A stretch of 64,000 bases of DNA from Enterobacterales bacterium. Lineage in GTDB: Bacteria; Pseudomonadota; Gammaproteobacteria; Enterobacterales; Kangiellaceae. Position numbers and translations under genes: made by a program. The notes beneath the pieces were generated by a model. It ran no database searches and was not told the origin of the DNA. It saw only the letters and a program-made list of their open reading frames with translations. The stretch is from NCBI GenBank assembly GCA_030949565.1, contig JAUZSK010000052.1:1-64000 (forward strand). Reading direction: 5' to 3'. Below, one piece after another: positions 53,434 through 63,286 of this stretch (position 1 is its first letter; the number at the start of each line of letters is the position of its first letter).

Positions 53434-54006
53434 GTGAATAAGATACTTATCTTAGCTGTTTCCGGCGTTTTCTGGCTCTCATCCAACAGTGCTGCTGATT
53501 CATTGACCGGCGTTGCACTTGATGAAGTGATTACCCTTTCTCCAGGCGGAGTTGAATTGCGCCTTAAAGGCACTGCAATTAAATCCAATGCGCGTCAAGC
53601 GGTGTATATCGGTGGGCTCTATTTACAAAAGGATGCTACTTCAGTGTCCGATATCATTGAAAGTCCCGGTGCAAAACGTTTTATCATCAAAACCAGTAAA
53701 AGTATTAAGCCTGACGCCATAATTCGAGCCATTAACTTGGGCATTACCGTTAATAATTCAGAAGGTGATTTGATTAAACTGGAGCCCTTAGTTAAAGCTT
53801 TTAATCAACTTTGGAGTTCTGAAATAAAAGAAGGTGACGAAATCTGCATCGATTATAATCCTGCTCTTGGAACCTTAGTTAGCATTAATGGCGTTCAAAA
53901 AGGTACAATTCCTGGTGAGCTGTTTTATAAAGCTTTTCTAAAAACCTGGCTTGGCGACAAACCACTCAATGCCGCCATCAAACGGCAATTGCTCGGAAAC
54001 AAATAA
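53434..54006 (+). CDS. chalcone-isomerase-like exported protein
   Basis: The 190-residue protein has a signal peptide (1-21, ending SNSAA). The body matches the bacterial chalcone-isomerase-like family: VELRLKGTAIKSNARQAVYI, then GGLYLQKDATSVSDIIE, and GTIPGELFYKAFLKTWLGDKP at the end. Such proteins keep the fold without a proven isomerase activity. It starts with GTG 53434. A strong terminator follows. Confidence 0.8.
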   Translation: MNKILILAVSGVFWLSSNSAADSLTGVALDEVITLSPGGVELRLKGTAIKSNARQAVYIGGLYLQKDATSVSDIIESPGAKRFIIKTSKSIKPDAIIRAINLGITVNNSEGDLIKLEPLVKAFNQLWSSEIKEGDEICIDYNPALGTLVSINGVQKGTIPGELFYKAFLKTWLGDKPLNAAIKRQLLGNK

Positions 54007-54027
54007 CCTGTTCCATCAAATACACAG

Positions 54028-54056
54028 AAATCCCGTTTATTGACGGGATTTTTTTT
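54028..54056 (+). terminator. intrinsic terminator
   Basis: AAATCCCGT (54028-54036) and ACGGGATTT (54043-54051) with a 6-nt loop, followed by a run of T, 22 bp after the chalcone-isomerase-like stop. Confidence 0.9.
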
Positions 54057-54174
54057 AACTCCTATTGTTCAAATAGTATTTGCCTAATTCAGGCATCAAG
54101 GTAAAATCAGCGCTTTAGATTAACCATTAGCAAGATGTCGCTTTATTTGCAAAAGCAACATTTAAAGGCAAATC

Positions 54175-55269
54175 ATGAATTTATCAGAATTTAATCAATG
54201 GCTGCAAAATAACATTAGTGACTCTAATGCAATTCTGCAAATATTCTTAGCCGTTTTCGTAACACTCCTAATCAATTTTGTATGGAAGCGAGTCGTAATA
54301 AAACTAGAGCATCAATTACAAAAAACCACTACTCATTGGGACGACTCTTTTATAAAAGCCATTGCTTTGCCCGTCAGTCTGCTTATTTGGGGTGGAGGTG
54401 CTTGGGTTATCGTAAACTATTTATTGCACTTTGAACTTAAGTCCGCCATTAGGGATGTTTTAATTGTCATTGCCATTTCCTGGTCAGTTGTTCGATTTAT
54501 TCGTAATGCCGAGCAGAATTTGATCAAACGCCATAGCCATTTAAAAGATGAAACAAAGATTGATCAGGCAACCATAGAGGCTATCAGTAAGCTTCTTCGT
54601 GTTTCAGTGAGTATAACCACCATTTTGTTGGTTCTACAAAATCTCGGTGTCAGTATCAGTGCGGTGTTGGCTTTCGGTGGCATTGGTGGTATTGCGATTG
54701 GTTTCGCCGCTAAAGATCTACTAGCTAATTTTTTTGGTGGTTTGATGATTTATTTAGACAGACCATTCGCGGTAGGGGATTGGATACGATCTAATGATCG
54801 ACAGATAGAAGGTACCGTAGAATATATCGGTTGGCGCCAAACACGTATCCGCACCTTCGATAAAAGACCTTTGTATGTACCAAACGCCATTTTTAATAGC
54901 ATGACGGTTGAAAATCCGTCGCGTATGACGCATCGTCGTATTTATGAAACTTTTGGTGTACGTTATGATGATATTCACCAAGTGGAGACGATTGTCAGTC
55001 AGGTGAAGAAAATGCTAAGGGAACATGCTGAGATTGCGAGTGAACAAACGCTCATTGTTAATCTCAACGCGTTTAATGAGTCTTCGGTTGATTTCTTTGT
55101 TTATACCTTCACTAAAACCACTGACTGGATTAAATTCCATGAAATAAAACAGAATATACTGCTTAGCATAGTCAAAATAATTGAACAAAACCAAGCTGAA
55201 CTTGCTTATCCAACACAGCGGATACAACTTGAACAGCTAAATTTAGAAACTGAGGTTAGTAAGACTTAG
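54175..55269 (+). CDS. MscS-family mechanosensitive channel
   Basis: The 364-residue inner-membrane channel has four predicted helices in the first 185 residues. The pore-lining helix carries the Gly/Ala-rich SAVLAFGGIGGIAIGFAAKDLLANFFGG, here at about 162-190 (given in two parts by family: TM3a, TM3b). The cytoplasmic beta domain follows with DWIRSNDRQIEGTVEYIGWR and VPNAIFNSMTVEN. It is larger than E. coli MscS (286), closer to YbdG/YnaI-size members. Confidence 0.88.
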   Translation: MNLSEFNQWLQNNISDSNAILQIFLAVFVTLLINFVWKRVVIKLEHQLQKTTTHWDDSFIKAIALPVSLLIWGGGAWVIVNYLLHFELKSAIRDVLIVIAISWSVVRFIRNAEQNLIKRHSHLKDETKIDQATIEAISKLLRVSVSITTILLVLQNLGVSISAVLAFGGIGGIAIGFAAKDLLANFFGGLMIYLDRPFAVGDWIRSNDRQIEGTVEYIGWRQTRIRTFDKRPLYVPNAIFNSMTVENPSRMTHRRIYETFGVRYDDIHQVETIVSQVKKMLREHAEIASEQTLIVNLNAFNESSVDFFVYTFTKTTDWIKFHEIKQNILLSIVKIIEQNQAELAYPTQRIQLEQLNLETEVSKT

Positions 55270-55292
55270 GCTCTTGTCACCAGAGCTAGGCT

Positions 55293-55613
55293 TTAAGGTT
55301 TAGAATGGGCGTTAATGACAGAGTGAATCACGCGGTCATTTTCAAAGTAGACTGTAAATTTAGCGTAGATCCATTTGCTAATCGGAGGCTCACCAACCGC
55401 CGCTGTTTTTTGATTGGGTTCACCAAACTGCTGTAACACGGCATCTGATGTTAGTCCATTTACAGGGACTGAAACTGATGTGTCACCCTGTTGTCCAACC
55501 GACAGAATAGTTTGCTGGCTAAAACCAATATTCGCGTAGGTAAATACCAATAATGCCGCTAAAAGCCCTGCAAAGTGGCGTTTGCTTGATTTTGATTTTT
55601 GCTGGTGATTCAT
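55293..55613 (-). CDS. small exported protein of unknown function
   Basis: The 106-residue protein has an N-terminal signal (basic lead, hydrophobic 14-30, cleavage near GFSQ). The rest (VLQQFGEPNQKTAAVGEPPI, then WIYAKFTVYFENDRVIHSV) is a small alpha+beta domain seen widely in gammaproteobacteria and resembling the BamE/SmpA-like fold in outline. Function unknown; convergent with the MscS gene. Confidence 0.6.
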   Translation of the reverse strand: MNHQQKSKSSKRHFAGLLAALLVFTYANIGFSQQTILSVGQQGDTSVSVPVNGLTSDAVLQQFGEPNQKTAAVGEPPISKWIYAKFTVYFENDRVIHSVINAHSKP

Positions 55614-55763
55614 TGAGTTTTTCCTGGTTTTGTTGCCTTGTAGCTGGACTAAAGCGTTGTTTTAATAGCCTGAATAAACATCAGTTTGCAAGCCAAGGCT
55701 AATATATCAGTTTAATTGGATTGCTAACAGCTTGATTTAAAGGATTATAATCAGTTTTGATGA

Positions 55764-56354
55764 CTATTTCTCACTTTCCTTGCAGGCTCGTAATTGTTTT
55801 GACTGAGTTTTAAAGATATGACCTATAATAGCATCCCGGTCTGCCTCTTTAATTTTAATAAAGCTTATTGCCAAGCGGTGCTGGTTTTTCTGATTTTCTA
55901 CCATTTCACTATTGACTACTTGACCAAAAATATGTATTGCCTGAAATTCGGGAACTAGGATTATCTCCATGTTGAGCGTTTGCCCTTTTGCTAAAGCTTG
56001 ATCCGATTCAAAGCGAAGACCACCGCCACTAATATCAACTTCCATCAGATCTCGATATTCATGATCAATGGCGGTTAATAGGTCATGACTTAAACAAGAT
56101 AATTGCTGATTAATTGCCTCAAGGTGATCTTTAGTTAAATAGTGCTCGGCACTTAAATCATTATTAAATACGTCATTTAGATCCTGTATTTTGGATATTC
56201 TTTGTAGTAATGATATTTGTTCAGCGTGTTTATTAGATTCCAATTCAATGGTCTTTGGAGGCTGGTCTTTATTCGCAATCTCAAAGCGCATCAAAATTTT
56301 GTTCTTGATACGAAAGTATTCTCGCCGATCATCAGTGTTATTAGTTGATTGCAT
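55764..56354 (-). CDS. PilZ domain protein (possible c-di-GMP receptor)
   Basis: The 196-residue cytoplasmic protein starts RREYFRIKNKILMRFEI, where RRxxFR is the first c-di-GMP-binding motif. The second motif DISGGGLRFES appears at about 108-118 after an inserted helical stretch (40-95). The insertion is longer than in minimal PilZ proteins. The domain ends with a strand ISFIKIKEADRD. Its partner is unknown. Confidence 0.8.
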   Translation of the reverse strand: MQSTNNTDDRREYFRIKNKILMRFEIANKDQPPKTIELESNKHAEQISLLQRISKIQDLNDVFNNDLSAEHYLTKDHLEAINQQLSCLSHDLLTAIDHEYRDLMEVDISGGGLRFESDQALAKGQTLNMEIILVPEFQAIHIFGQVVNSEMVENQKNQHRLAISFIKIKEADRDAIIGHIFKTQSKQLRACKESEK

Positions 56355-56713
56355 TAAGCGCCTTTGTTTCCTATAAATTTAACACACAGATTAATATATA
56401 GCATAAAATAGCCATTTCAGCCGATAAAAGGCCGATTTACTGCTAGAAAAGTTCCACAGTTGCTTAGCCTTGTAAATAATTGGTAAAAATCAAGAAAAAG
56501 TCTATTTTAAGAAGCTATCTATTGGTAGAATCCTAGGCTTATTGTCGCATTGTTATACTCATGCATTTGCTTTAGTAGTCAATCGTCTGAATGACTCCCT
56601 ATTAAACTATTTGTCGAGAAAAATCCCTACCAAGCTGAGATGTTTATGGTTAGAAATCAATCAAGGAACTATAGAGTCATAGTAATCCTTGCTGTCGTTG
56701 GAGTGGTATATCC
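56355..56713. other. intergenic region between PilZ and lolC/E genes
   Basis: About 360 bp, divergent, AT-rich. It should contain both promoters; I could not single out boxes. No gene or repeat seen. Confidence 0.35.
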
Positions 56714-57961
56714 ATGAAAAAATCTTTATCGTTAATGATCGGTCTAAGATACACCCGAGCAAAAAAAGATAATAACTTCATATCCTTTATTTCACTGGTC
56801 AGTATGCTGGGTATCGCACTCGGTATTATTGTATTGATCACAGTGATGTCGGTCATGAACGGCTTTGAAAAAGAGTTAAGAGAAAGAATCCTCGGTATGG
56901 TACCTCATATTGTCATTGGCGATCGAGGTAATGGATTTAGTGACTGGCAGTCCTTAGAAAAAGAGGTTTTAGCTCACCCCGATGTGGTTGCCGTAGCGCC
57001 CTTTATTGACTCTAAAGCAATGTTTCGAAGTCGCGGAAATACTAAATTTGGAATATTGCAAGGGATATTGCCGGCTAAAGAGTCTGAAGTATCGATAGTG
57101 GATGACTATATGCTGGCGGGGCAGTTGGACTCATTAAAAGCAGGTGATTTTGGCATTATTCTGGGTGTTGGAATGGCCAGTAGCTTGGGGGTGAGTCTTG
57201 GGGATAAAGTAACTGTGTTGCTGGCTGATGGTGCGACTGTGTCGCCGGCGGGAATATCGCCACGTTATAAACGCTTTCGGGTGGTTGGGATCTTTGAAGT
57301 TAAATCAGAGATAGATACCATGTTAGCCATGATCCATATTAAGGACGCGGCGGTTTTAACTCGTAAGGGCAATAAGGTTTCAGCGATAAGGGTGACAACT
57401 AATAATGTATTGAGAGCGGCTTATACAGCCTACGAACTTAGAAAAACTATCAGCGATGAATTTTATATATCGGATTGGAACTATACCCATGGTTCACTGT
57501 TTAAAGCGGTAAAAATGGAAAAGAAGATGATGTTTATCCTGCTGATTTTCATCATTTTTGTGGCAGCGTTTAATATTGTTAGTACCTTGGTGATGGTGGT
57601 AACCGATAAGCAGCCGGACATCGCTATATTAAGAACTCTTGGTGCGTCTCCCGCAACCATTATGAAGATATTCATTATTCAAGGTAGCCTTAACGGTATT
57701 ATTGGTACTTTAATCGGTGTCACTGGCGGTGTCGCTCTCGCCACTTATTTACAACCGGTGGTTGCTTTTATTGAAAATTTATCCGGTGTGCAGGTGTTAC
57801 CAGGCGATGTTTATTTTATTGGTTTTCTACCTTCCGTGTTGGAATGGTCTGATGTCTTCGTTATTTCTATTTCTGCATTAGTGATGAGTACTCTGGCAAC
57901 GCTTTATCCCGCGTGGCGTGCGTCTAAAACCAAGCCAGCGGAGGCTCTAAGATATGAATAA
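56714..57961 (+). CDS. lipoprotein-releasing ABC permease (LolC/LolE/LolF type)
   Basis: Inner-membrane subunit that extracts outer-membrane lipoproteins. The 415 residues have one helix near the start (residues 24-50, following the typical GLRYTRAKKDNNFISFISL), a periplasmic domain to about 265, and three helices at the end (about 270-300, 315-345, 375-400). Only one permease gene stands beside lolD, so this may act as a homodimer, as LolF does in bacteria that lack separate LolC and LolE. The last codons overlap the lolD start by 8 bp. Confidence 0.88.
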   Translation: MKKSLSLMIGLRYTRAKKDNNFISFISLVSMLGIALGIIVLITVMSVMNGFEKELRERILGMVPHIVIGDRGNGFSDWQSLEKEVLAHPDVVAVAPFIDSKAMFRSRGNTKFGILQGILPAKESEVSIVDDYMLAGQLDSLKAGDFGIILGVGMASSLGVSLGDKVTVLLADGATVSPAGISPRYKRFRVVGIFEVKSEIDTMLAMIHIKDAAVLTRKGNKVSAIRVTTNNVLRAAYTAYELRKTISDEFYISDWNYTHGSLFKAVKMEKKMMFILLIFIIFVAAFNIVSTLVMVVTDKQPDIAILRTLGASPATIMKIFIIQGSLNGIIGTLIGVTGGVALATYLQPVVAFIENLSGVQVLPGDVYFIGFLPSVLEWSDVFVISISALVMSTLATLYPAWRASKTKPAEALRYE

Positions 57962-58667
57962 AATGAATCAATCAAGCAGTTATAATTCAGAATATATTTT
58001 GTCGGCACAGGGTATCTGCAAAACCTTTGAAGATGGTAAAAAATACGTTGAAGTCTTAAAGGGTGTTGATATCAATGTTAAGCCTGCTGAAATGGTGGCT
58101 ATCGTTGGCACTTCGGGCTCAGGCAAGAGTACCTTATTGCATATTTTAGGTGGGCTAGATAGCCCTGATAAAGGGCTAGTGATGGTTGCCGGTCAAGATA
58201 TCCACCAATTAAGCATTAAGGCACAGGGCGATCTGCGCAATAGACACTTAGGCTTTGTTTATCAGTTTCATCATCTTCTGGCCGAGTTTACCGCGCTAGA
58301 AAATGTCTCTATTCCGCTGATTATAGCAGGGCTATCGGAACAAAAAGCACGACATCGGGCACAACAAATTATAGCAAAAGTTGGGCTAGCCGATCGTACT
58401 AGCCATAAGCCTTCAGAATTAAGTGGGGGAGAACGGCAACGTATTGCAATTGCTCGAGCGATGGTAACTAAACCATCTTGTATCCTAGCCGATGAACCGA
58501 CTGGAAACCTCGATCGCAAGACGGCTGAATCAATCAACCAGCTAATGTTTGAGCTTAACCGTGATGAAGAAACCAGTTTCTTAATCGTCTCTCACGATAT
58601 TCAATTGGCTCAGAAAATGCAAAAACGCTATGATTTAGACAGTGGAATTTTGGTTTTAGCCGAGTAA
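57954..58667 (+). CDS. lolD: lipoprotein-releasing ABC transporter ATPase LolD
   Basis: ATP-binding subunit powering lipoprotein release. The 237 residues show Walker A GTSGSGKSTLL, the signature ELSGGERQRIAIARAMV and Walker B ILADEPTGNLD, with the MacB/LolD-type FVYQFHHLLAEFTALENV Q-loop. It overlaps the permease gene, indicating one operon. No second permease follows. Confidence 0.93.
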   Translation: MNKMNQSSSYNSEYILSAQGICKTFEDGKKYVEVLKGVDINVKPAEMVAIVGTSGSGKSTLLHILGGLDSPDKGLVMVAGQDIHQLSIKAQGDLRNRHLGFVYQFHHLLAEFTALENVSIPLIIAGLSEQKARHRAQQIIAKVGLADRTSHKPSELSGGERQRIAIARAMVTKPSCILADEPTGNLDRKTAESINQLMFELNRDEETSFLIVSHDIQLAQKMQKRYDLDSGILVLAE

Positions 58668-58732
58668 TTATTTGCATTTTTTCAATTATTGAGACTATTT
58701 GCTTAAAAAGGCAATTTTTCTTGAAATAGCTT

Positions 58733-58761
58733 TTGACAAGTAGCCTTGCTAACTATAGAAT
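58733..58761 (+). promoter_or_regulatory. tRNA-Glu promoter
   Basis: TTGACA at 58733-58738, a 17-bp spacer and TAGAAT at 58756-58761, followed by the GC-rich discriminator GGCGCGC typical of stable-RNA promoters under stringent control. Confidence 0.75.
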
Positions 58762-58845
58762 GGCGCGCTCTTGAGGTAGCAGTCGTTTTTAGCTGCTTTA
58801 AGAATTGAGATGAGGTTGTAAAATTGACCACATTTCATACCTTTA

Positions 58846-58921
58846 GTCCCCTTCGTCTAGAGGCCTAGGACACTGCCCTTTCACGGCGGTAACAGGGGTT
58901 CGAACCCCCTAGGGGACGCCA
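58846..58921 (+). tRNA. tRNA-Glu (anticodon TTC)
   Basis: A complete cloverleaf of 76 nt including encoded CCA. The acceptor stem pairs GTCCCCT with AGGGGAC, the anticodon loop is CTTTCAC (anticodon TTC), and the T arm is GGGGTTCGAACCCC. It stands alone between lolD and a nitroreductase, with its own promoter and terminator. Confidence 0.96.
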
Positions 58922-58926
58922 AATTA

Positions 58927-58962
58927 AAAAGCTCAACAGTTTATCGCTGTTGGGCTTTTTTT
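58927..58962 (+). terminator. terminator of tRNA-Glu
   Basis: GCTCAACAG (58931-58939) and CTGTTGGGC (58947-58955) pair around a 7-nt loop, with A-rich and T-rich flanks, right after the tRNA. Confidence 0.88.
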
Positions 58963-59081
58963 ATGGCTTCAAATTTGGAGCCTTTTTAAATATGTTATGA
59001 TTGATTAGTCAAAACGATTTGACCTCAGTTCGACAAAAGAGAAGCCGAAACAACTCAATTAGCTAAGTGTAAAAATAGCCC

Positions 59082-59684
59082 ATGAATCAAGACAAGAACC
59101 CCTCAAGCAAACACCAGAATCAACAAATAGCGCTAGATTTACTGTTAAAGCGAAAATCACACAATAGGTTGGGTGGTCAAGCGCTAACCAAAGAGCAGCT
59201 AGAAACCCTTTTCCAAGCGGCTTTTAGAGCGCCAGATCACGCTCAGTTAAAGCCATGGCGTTATCAAGTCTATAGCGGTCAATCCTTAGCCAAGTTAGGT
59301 GATTATTTTATAGAGGCCAGTAAAGCGGAGTCGGAAACGCAGTTGACCTCCGAGCAGCTTGAAAAAATTCATAACAAGGCATTACGCGCACCAACGCTAA
59401 TCGTGGCTTATCTTTCACCCAAAGAACACCCAAAAGTTCCACATGTTGAGCAGGTTTTATCCTTAGGTGCCAGCATTCAAAACCTGTTGATGGCTGCTCA
59501 CTTTTTAGGTGTAGGCGCAATTTGGCGCAGTGGTAAGCTTTGTTTTAATCCCCATTTAGCAAAGTTGCTCGGACTTAAAACACATGAGTCTCTTTTAGGT
59601 TTTATATATCTTGGTGAAAAAGAGGGTACAAAACGACCTGTTCCCGAGGTTGAACAGTCTCAGCTAGTGAGTTATATCGATTAG
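59082..59684 (+). CDS. nitroreductase family protein (YdjA-like)
   Basis: FMN-dependent oxidoreductase of the small nitroreductase group. The 200 residues show the N-terminal FMN-phosphate region LLKRKSHNRLGG, FRAPDHAQLKPWRYQVYSG, AHFLGVGAIWRSG and LLGFIYLGEKEGTKRPVP, the usual pattern of YdjA-type enzymes (about 183 residues in E. coli). The substrate is unknown. A strong bidirectional hairpin follows. Confidence 0.88.
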   Translation: MNQDKNPSSKHQNQQIALDLLLKRKSHNRLGGQALTKEQLETLFQAAFRAPDHAQLKPWRYQVYSGQSLAKLGDYFIEASKAESETQLTSEQLEKIHNKALRAPTLIVAYLSPKEHPKVPHVEQVLSLGASIQNLLMAAHFLGVGAIWRSGKLCFNPHLAKLLGLKTHESLLGFIYLGEKEGTKRPVPEVEQSQLVSYID

Positions 59685-59713
59685 CCAAGCTAAAAATATT
59701 TTAACCTTAAAAT

Positions 59714-59744
59714 AAAAAAAGCGGATATTAAATCCGCTTTTTTT
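59714..59744. terminator. bidirectional terminator between nitroreductase and asnS
   Basis: GCGGAT (59721-59726) and ATCCGC (59732-59737) flanked by A7 and T7 make a symmetrical terminator usable from both sides. Confidence 0.9.
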
Positions 59745-59763
59745 ATGGTTATTTATCGGGCGT

Positions 59764-61179
59764 TTAAAACTCAGCGCTATTGGGAACGCGAGGGAAGGGG
59801 ATCACGTCTCGGATGTTTTGCATACCAGTGGCATACAACACCGCTCGCTCAAATCCCAAGCCGAAACCTGAGTGAGGCACCGTGCCATAGCGTCGAAGAT
59901 CGCGATACCAGCAGTAGTCTTCTTTAGGTAATCCCATTTGATCTAAACGAGCATCAAATACATCCAGTCGTTCTTCGCGCTGGCTACCACCAACCAATTC
60001 ACCGATACCGGGTGCTAAAATATCCATTGCGCAAACGGTTTTATCAATATTCAGTGATAACTTTGGTGCTCCAGGTGTGCTTTCCCATTTCTTTTCGGAT
60101 AGTTCATTAGTATAATCGGGCGTCCAACATGTTCTTCGGCAAGAAAACGTTCATGTTCAGATTGCAGATCGGTTCCCCAACTCACCGGAAATTCCAATTT
60201 CTTTTTACTGCTTTGTAATATTTTGACCGCTTCGGTATATTCCATACGTTCGAAATCATTATTAACTACAGTTTCCAAGCGATTAATAACGATGCCATCA
60301 GCGCGTTTAGTTAAAGAAGGCTAAATCATCGCCTCTTTCATCTAATACGGCTTTGAAAATGTAACGCATCATGGCTTCTGCCACATCCGCGTTATCTTGC
60401 AAATCAGCAAAGGCGATTTCCGGCTCAACCATCCAAAATTCAGCTAGATGCCGTGTTGTATTAGAGTTTTCTGCACGAAACGTCGGACCAAAGGTATACA
60501 CTTTCGACATGGCTAGACAATAGGTTTCAACATTCAATTGGCCGGATACGGTTAAAAAAGACTCTTTACCAAAAAAATCTTGTGAATAATCGACCTTTCC
60601 CTGCTTATTTAATGGTAGGTTGTTTTGATCAAGCGTGCTAACGCGAAACATTTCTCCAGCACCTTCACAATCACTGGCTGTGATAATCGGTGTGTGGATC
60701 CAGTTGAAGCCTTGTGAAAATAAAAAGCGGTGAGTGGCTTGCGCTAAGCTGTTTCTTACCCGAGTGACAGCACCGATTGCGTTGGTTCGTGGACGTAAAT
60801 GAGCCACACTGCGCAGGTATTCCATGGTGTGAGGTTTAGGTTGAATAGGGTAGGTTGCCGGATCGTCAACTAAGCCTAAAACTTGGATTTCGCTCGCTTG
60901 AATTTCAAAAGCTTGGCCTTTACCTTGAGATTCCACAAGATTACCGGTTACCACCATGGATGCGCCGGTGGTCGCTTGCAACACATCGGAAGTATAATTG
61001 TCCAACTCTGCCGGTGCGATGATCTGTATCGGGTTAAAACAAGAACCATCATGCAAATTGATAAAAGAAAAGCCCGCTTTAGAATCCTTTCGGGTTCTGA
61101 CCCATCCTTTAACCGTTACTTGGTCACCGGACTGTGCTTTTCCATCCAGTAGCGCTGAAATCGACCAACTTTTGCTCAT
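59764..61179 (-). CDS. asnS: asparaginyl-tRNA synthetase, two frameshifts
   Basis: Class IIb synthetase charging tRNA-Asn. The N-terminal OB-fold (to about 105) begins [20 protein letters not shown]. Motif 2 is [16 protein letters not shown] and motif 3 is [13 protein letters not shown]; the family end RDVIPFPR is present. The first break is at 60311-60312 (one extra base; removal gives FFTKRADG). The second is within about 60030-60115, where the expected KAFYM-type segment between NYPK and [10 protein letters not shown] cannot be read in any frame. This gene is normally essential or near-essential, so errors in the assembly are likely. Confidence 0.9.
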
Positions 61180-61428
61180 TATTAACCTCGAAACTTTGCA
61201 ATCGCGTAAAAAAGGGGGGATTTTAACCTTGGATTAGCCTAACTACCAGCCCCTAATGGAGATCCAGCCAGCAGAAGAAATTAGAATAATCTATCAAAAA
61301 CACGACTATTGGGCTTGTTTTTAGGCGATAATCACGCAATATAGACTCTCATTGTAGGGTTTGATTACTCGGTTTGTTTAGCAACCGAATCAATTATCCC
61401 AAATAAGCTCAACGGAAACTTACCAATC

Positions 61429-61906
61429 ATGCAGCACGCGCAAACAAGCTACTCACTTTTAGCCAAACAACTGACCGCTTTACTTGAAAGCCAACCAGAT
61501 TTTGTAACCAATCAATCTCAGTTTGCAGCTTTGGTCTATCATTCTCTTGCGGATATTAGTTGGGCTGGTTTTTATTGGATAAATAAAGATGCTTTTTTAA
61601 GTCTTGGTAGTTTTCAAGGAAAAATCGCTTGTGCGAAAATCGCCGTGGGTGAAGGAGTCTGCGGCAAGGTCGCACAACAGAAACAAGGGCGAATAGTCGC
61701 CGACGTTAACCAGTTTGAAGGCCATATAGCTTGTGATGCTGGCTCTAAATCGGAATTGGTTTATCCAATCATTAAAAATGAAAAATTGATAAGGTGTGTT
61801 TGATATTGATAGCTATTCCCTGGATCGATTTAATCAGTCTGATCTTGAGGGAATTGGGCTCTTAATTGAGGTTTTTATCCAATCGACTGATTTTTTGACA
61901 GTCTAA
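61429..61906 (+). CDS. msrC: free methionine-(R)-sulfoxide reductase, frameshifted
   Basis: GAF-fold enzyme reducing free methionine-R-sulfoxide. The fRMsr hallmark cysteines are in GKIACAKIAVGEGVCGKVA and GHIACDAGSKSELVYPI. The frame breaks at 61791-61792 (AA where A restores LIGVFDIDSYSLDRF) and closes at 61904-61906, giving about 158 residues, the family size. It converges on gltA with a shared terminator. Confidence 0.88.
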
Positions 61907-61935
61907 TATGCTCGATGCCTGATGCCTTTAGATAA

Positions 61936-61964
61936 AATAAAAGGAGCAACTAGCTCCTTTTATT
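61936..61964. terminator. bidirectional terminator between msrC and gltA
   Basis: AATAAAAGGAGC (61936-61947) and GCTCCTTTTATT (61953-61964) pair perfectly around a 5-nt loop; A/T-rich flanks suit both directions. Confidence 0.9.
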
Positions 61965-61990
61965 GGTTAACCTATTTTGCATAACGCTGA

Positions 61991-63286
61991 TTAATGCGAG
62001 CGTTTTTCAATAGGCTCAACATCACGATTTTTAACACCGGTATAAAGCTGTCTTGGACGACCGATCTTTTGTGTTGGCTCAGCAATCATTTCAGTCCAAT
62101 GAGAAACCCAACCAACCGTTCTTGCTAGGGCGAAGATAACGGTAAACATATTCATCGGTATGCCAATTGCACTTAAAATGATGCCAGAATAAAAGTCAAC
62201 ATTTGGATAAAGCTTTTTTTCGATAAAATACGGGTCTTCAAGCGCTATTTTTTCAAGTTCCATGGCAACCTTAAGGATGGGGTCGTCAGTTTTTCCAACG
62301 GCTTGTAACACATCATGAGCGGCTTCCCTTAATACCTTAGCCCGTGGGTCAAAGTTTTTATACACCCTGTGACCAAATCCCATAAGTCGAAAAGGATCAT
62401 TTTTGTCTTTGGCTTTCTTAATATATTCTGGGATACGATCAACATCGCCAATTTCCATCAACATTCTTAAACAGGCTTCATTAGCACCGCCATGAGCTGG
62501 CCCCCATAAAGAAGCTATGCCGGATGATATACAGGCAAAAGGATTGGCACCCGATGAGCCGGCTAATCTGACAGTTGAAGTTGAGCAGTTTTGCTCGTGA
62601 TCAGCATGCAGAGTAAAAATCTTATCCATGGCTTTAACAAATACTGGATTAGGTTTTTTGTCATGTGATGGCATAGCGAACATTTGATTGAGGAAGTTTT
62701 CGGCATAAGTCATTTCATTGCGTGGATAAACAAAAGGCTTACCGATTGAATAGCGATAACACATGGCGGCAATGGTAGGTACTTTTGCTAACAGGCGAAA
62801 GGCACTTTTCACTCGATGAGATTCATTGTTAATATCTAAAGAATCGTGATAAAAAGCGGAAAGTGCTCCCACAACACCTACCATAATTGCCATTGGATGG
62901 GCATCACGTCTAAAGCCGTTAAAAAAAGCGATTAACTGTTCGTTTAACATCGTATGGTTATTGATGCGGTCAATAAATGCTTGTTTCTCTTCGACATCCG
63001 GTAATTCACCATTAAGTAAAAGGTAGCAAACCTCCATAAAGTCGCAATCATCCGCTAGTTGGTCGATTGGATAACCACGATAGAGTAAAACTCCTTTGCC
63101 GCCATCAATAAAGGTGATTTTAGATTCGCAGGATGCGGTGGACATAAAACCGGGATCAAAAGTAAATACACCACTTTTAACCAAGCTGGAGACATTGATA
63201 ACGTCGTTACCTAAAGTGGGCGAATACATATCCAGTTCAAGAGTTTCGCCACTGGGTAAAGTGAGTTTGGCGGTTTTTTCCGTCAT
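61991..63286 (-). CDS. gltA: citrate synthase
   Basis: Condenses acetyl-CoA with oxaloacetate. The 431 residues are the Gram-negative hexameric type (E. coli 427), with [34 protein letters not shown] and [15 protein letters not shown] giving the catalytic histidines, and the aspartate near VDFYSGIIL. It is divergent from sdhC, the arrangement gltA/sdhCDAB of many gammaproteobacteria. Confidence 0.97.
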   Translation of the reverse strand: MTEKTAKLTLPSGETLELDMYSPTLGNDVINVSSLVKSGVFTFDPGFMSTASCESKITFIDGGKGVLLYRGYPIDQLADDCDFMEVCYLLLNGELPDVEEKQAFIDRINNHTMLNEQLIAFFNGFRRDAHPMAIMVGVVGALSAFYHDSLDINNESHRVKSAFRLLAKVPTIAAMCYRYSIGKPFVYPRNEMTYAENFLNQMFAMPSHDKKPNPVFVKAMDKIFTLHADHEQNCSTSTVRLAGSSGANPFACISSGIASLWGPAHGGANEACLRMLMEIGDVDRIPEYIKKAKDKNDPFRLMGFGHRVYKNFDPRAKVLREAAHDVLQAVGKTDDPILKVAMELEKIALEDPYFIEKKLYPNVDFYSGIILSAIGIPMNMFTVIFALARTVGWVSHWTEMIAEPTQKIGRPRQLYTGVKNRDVEPIEKRSH

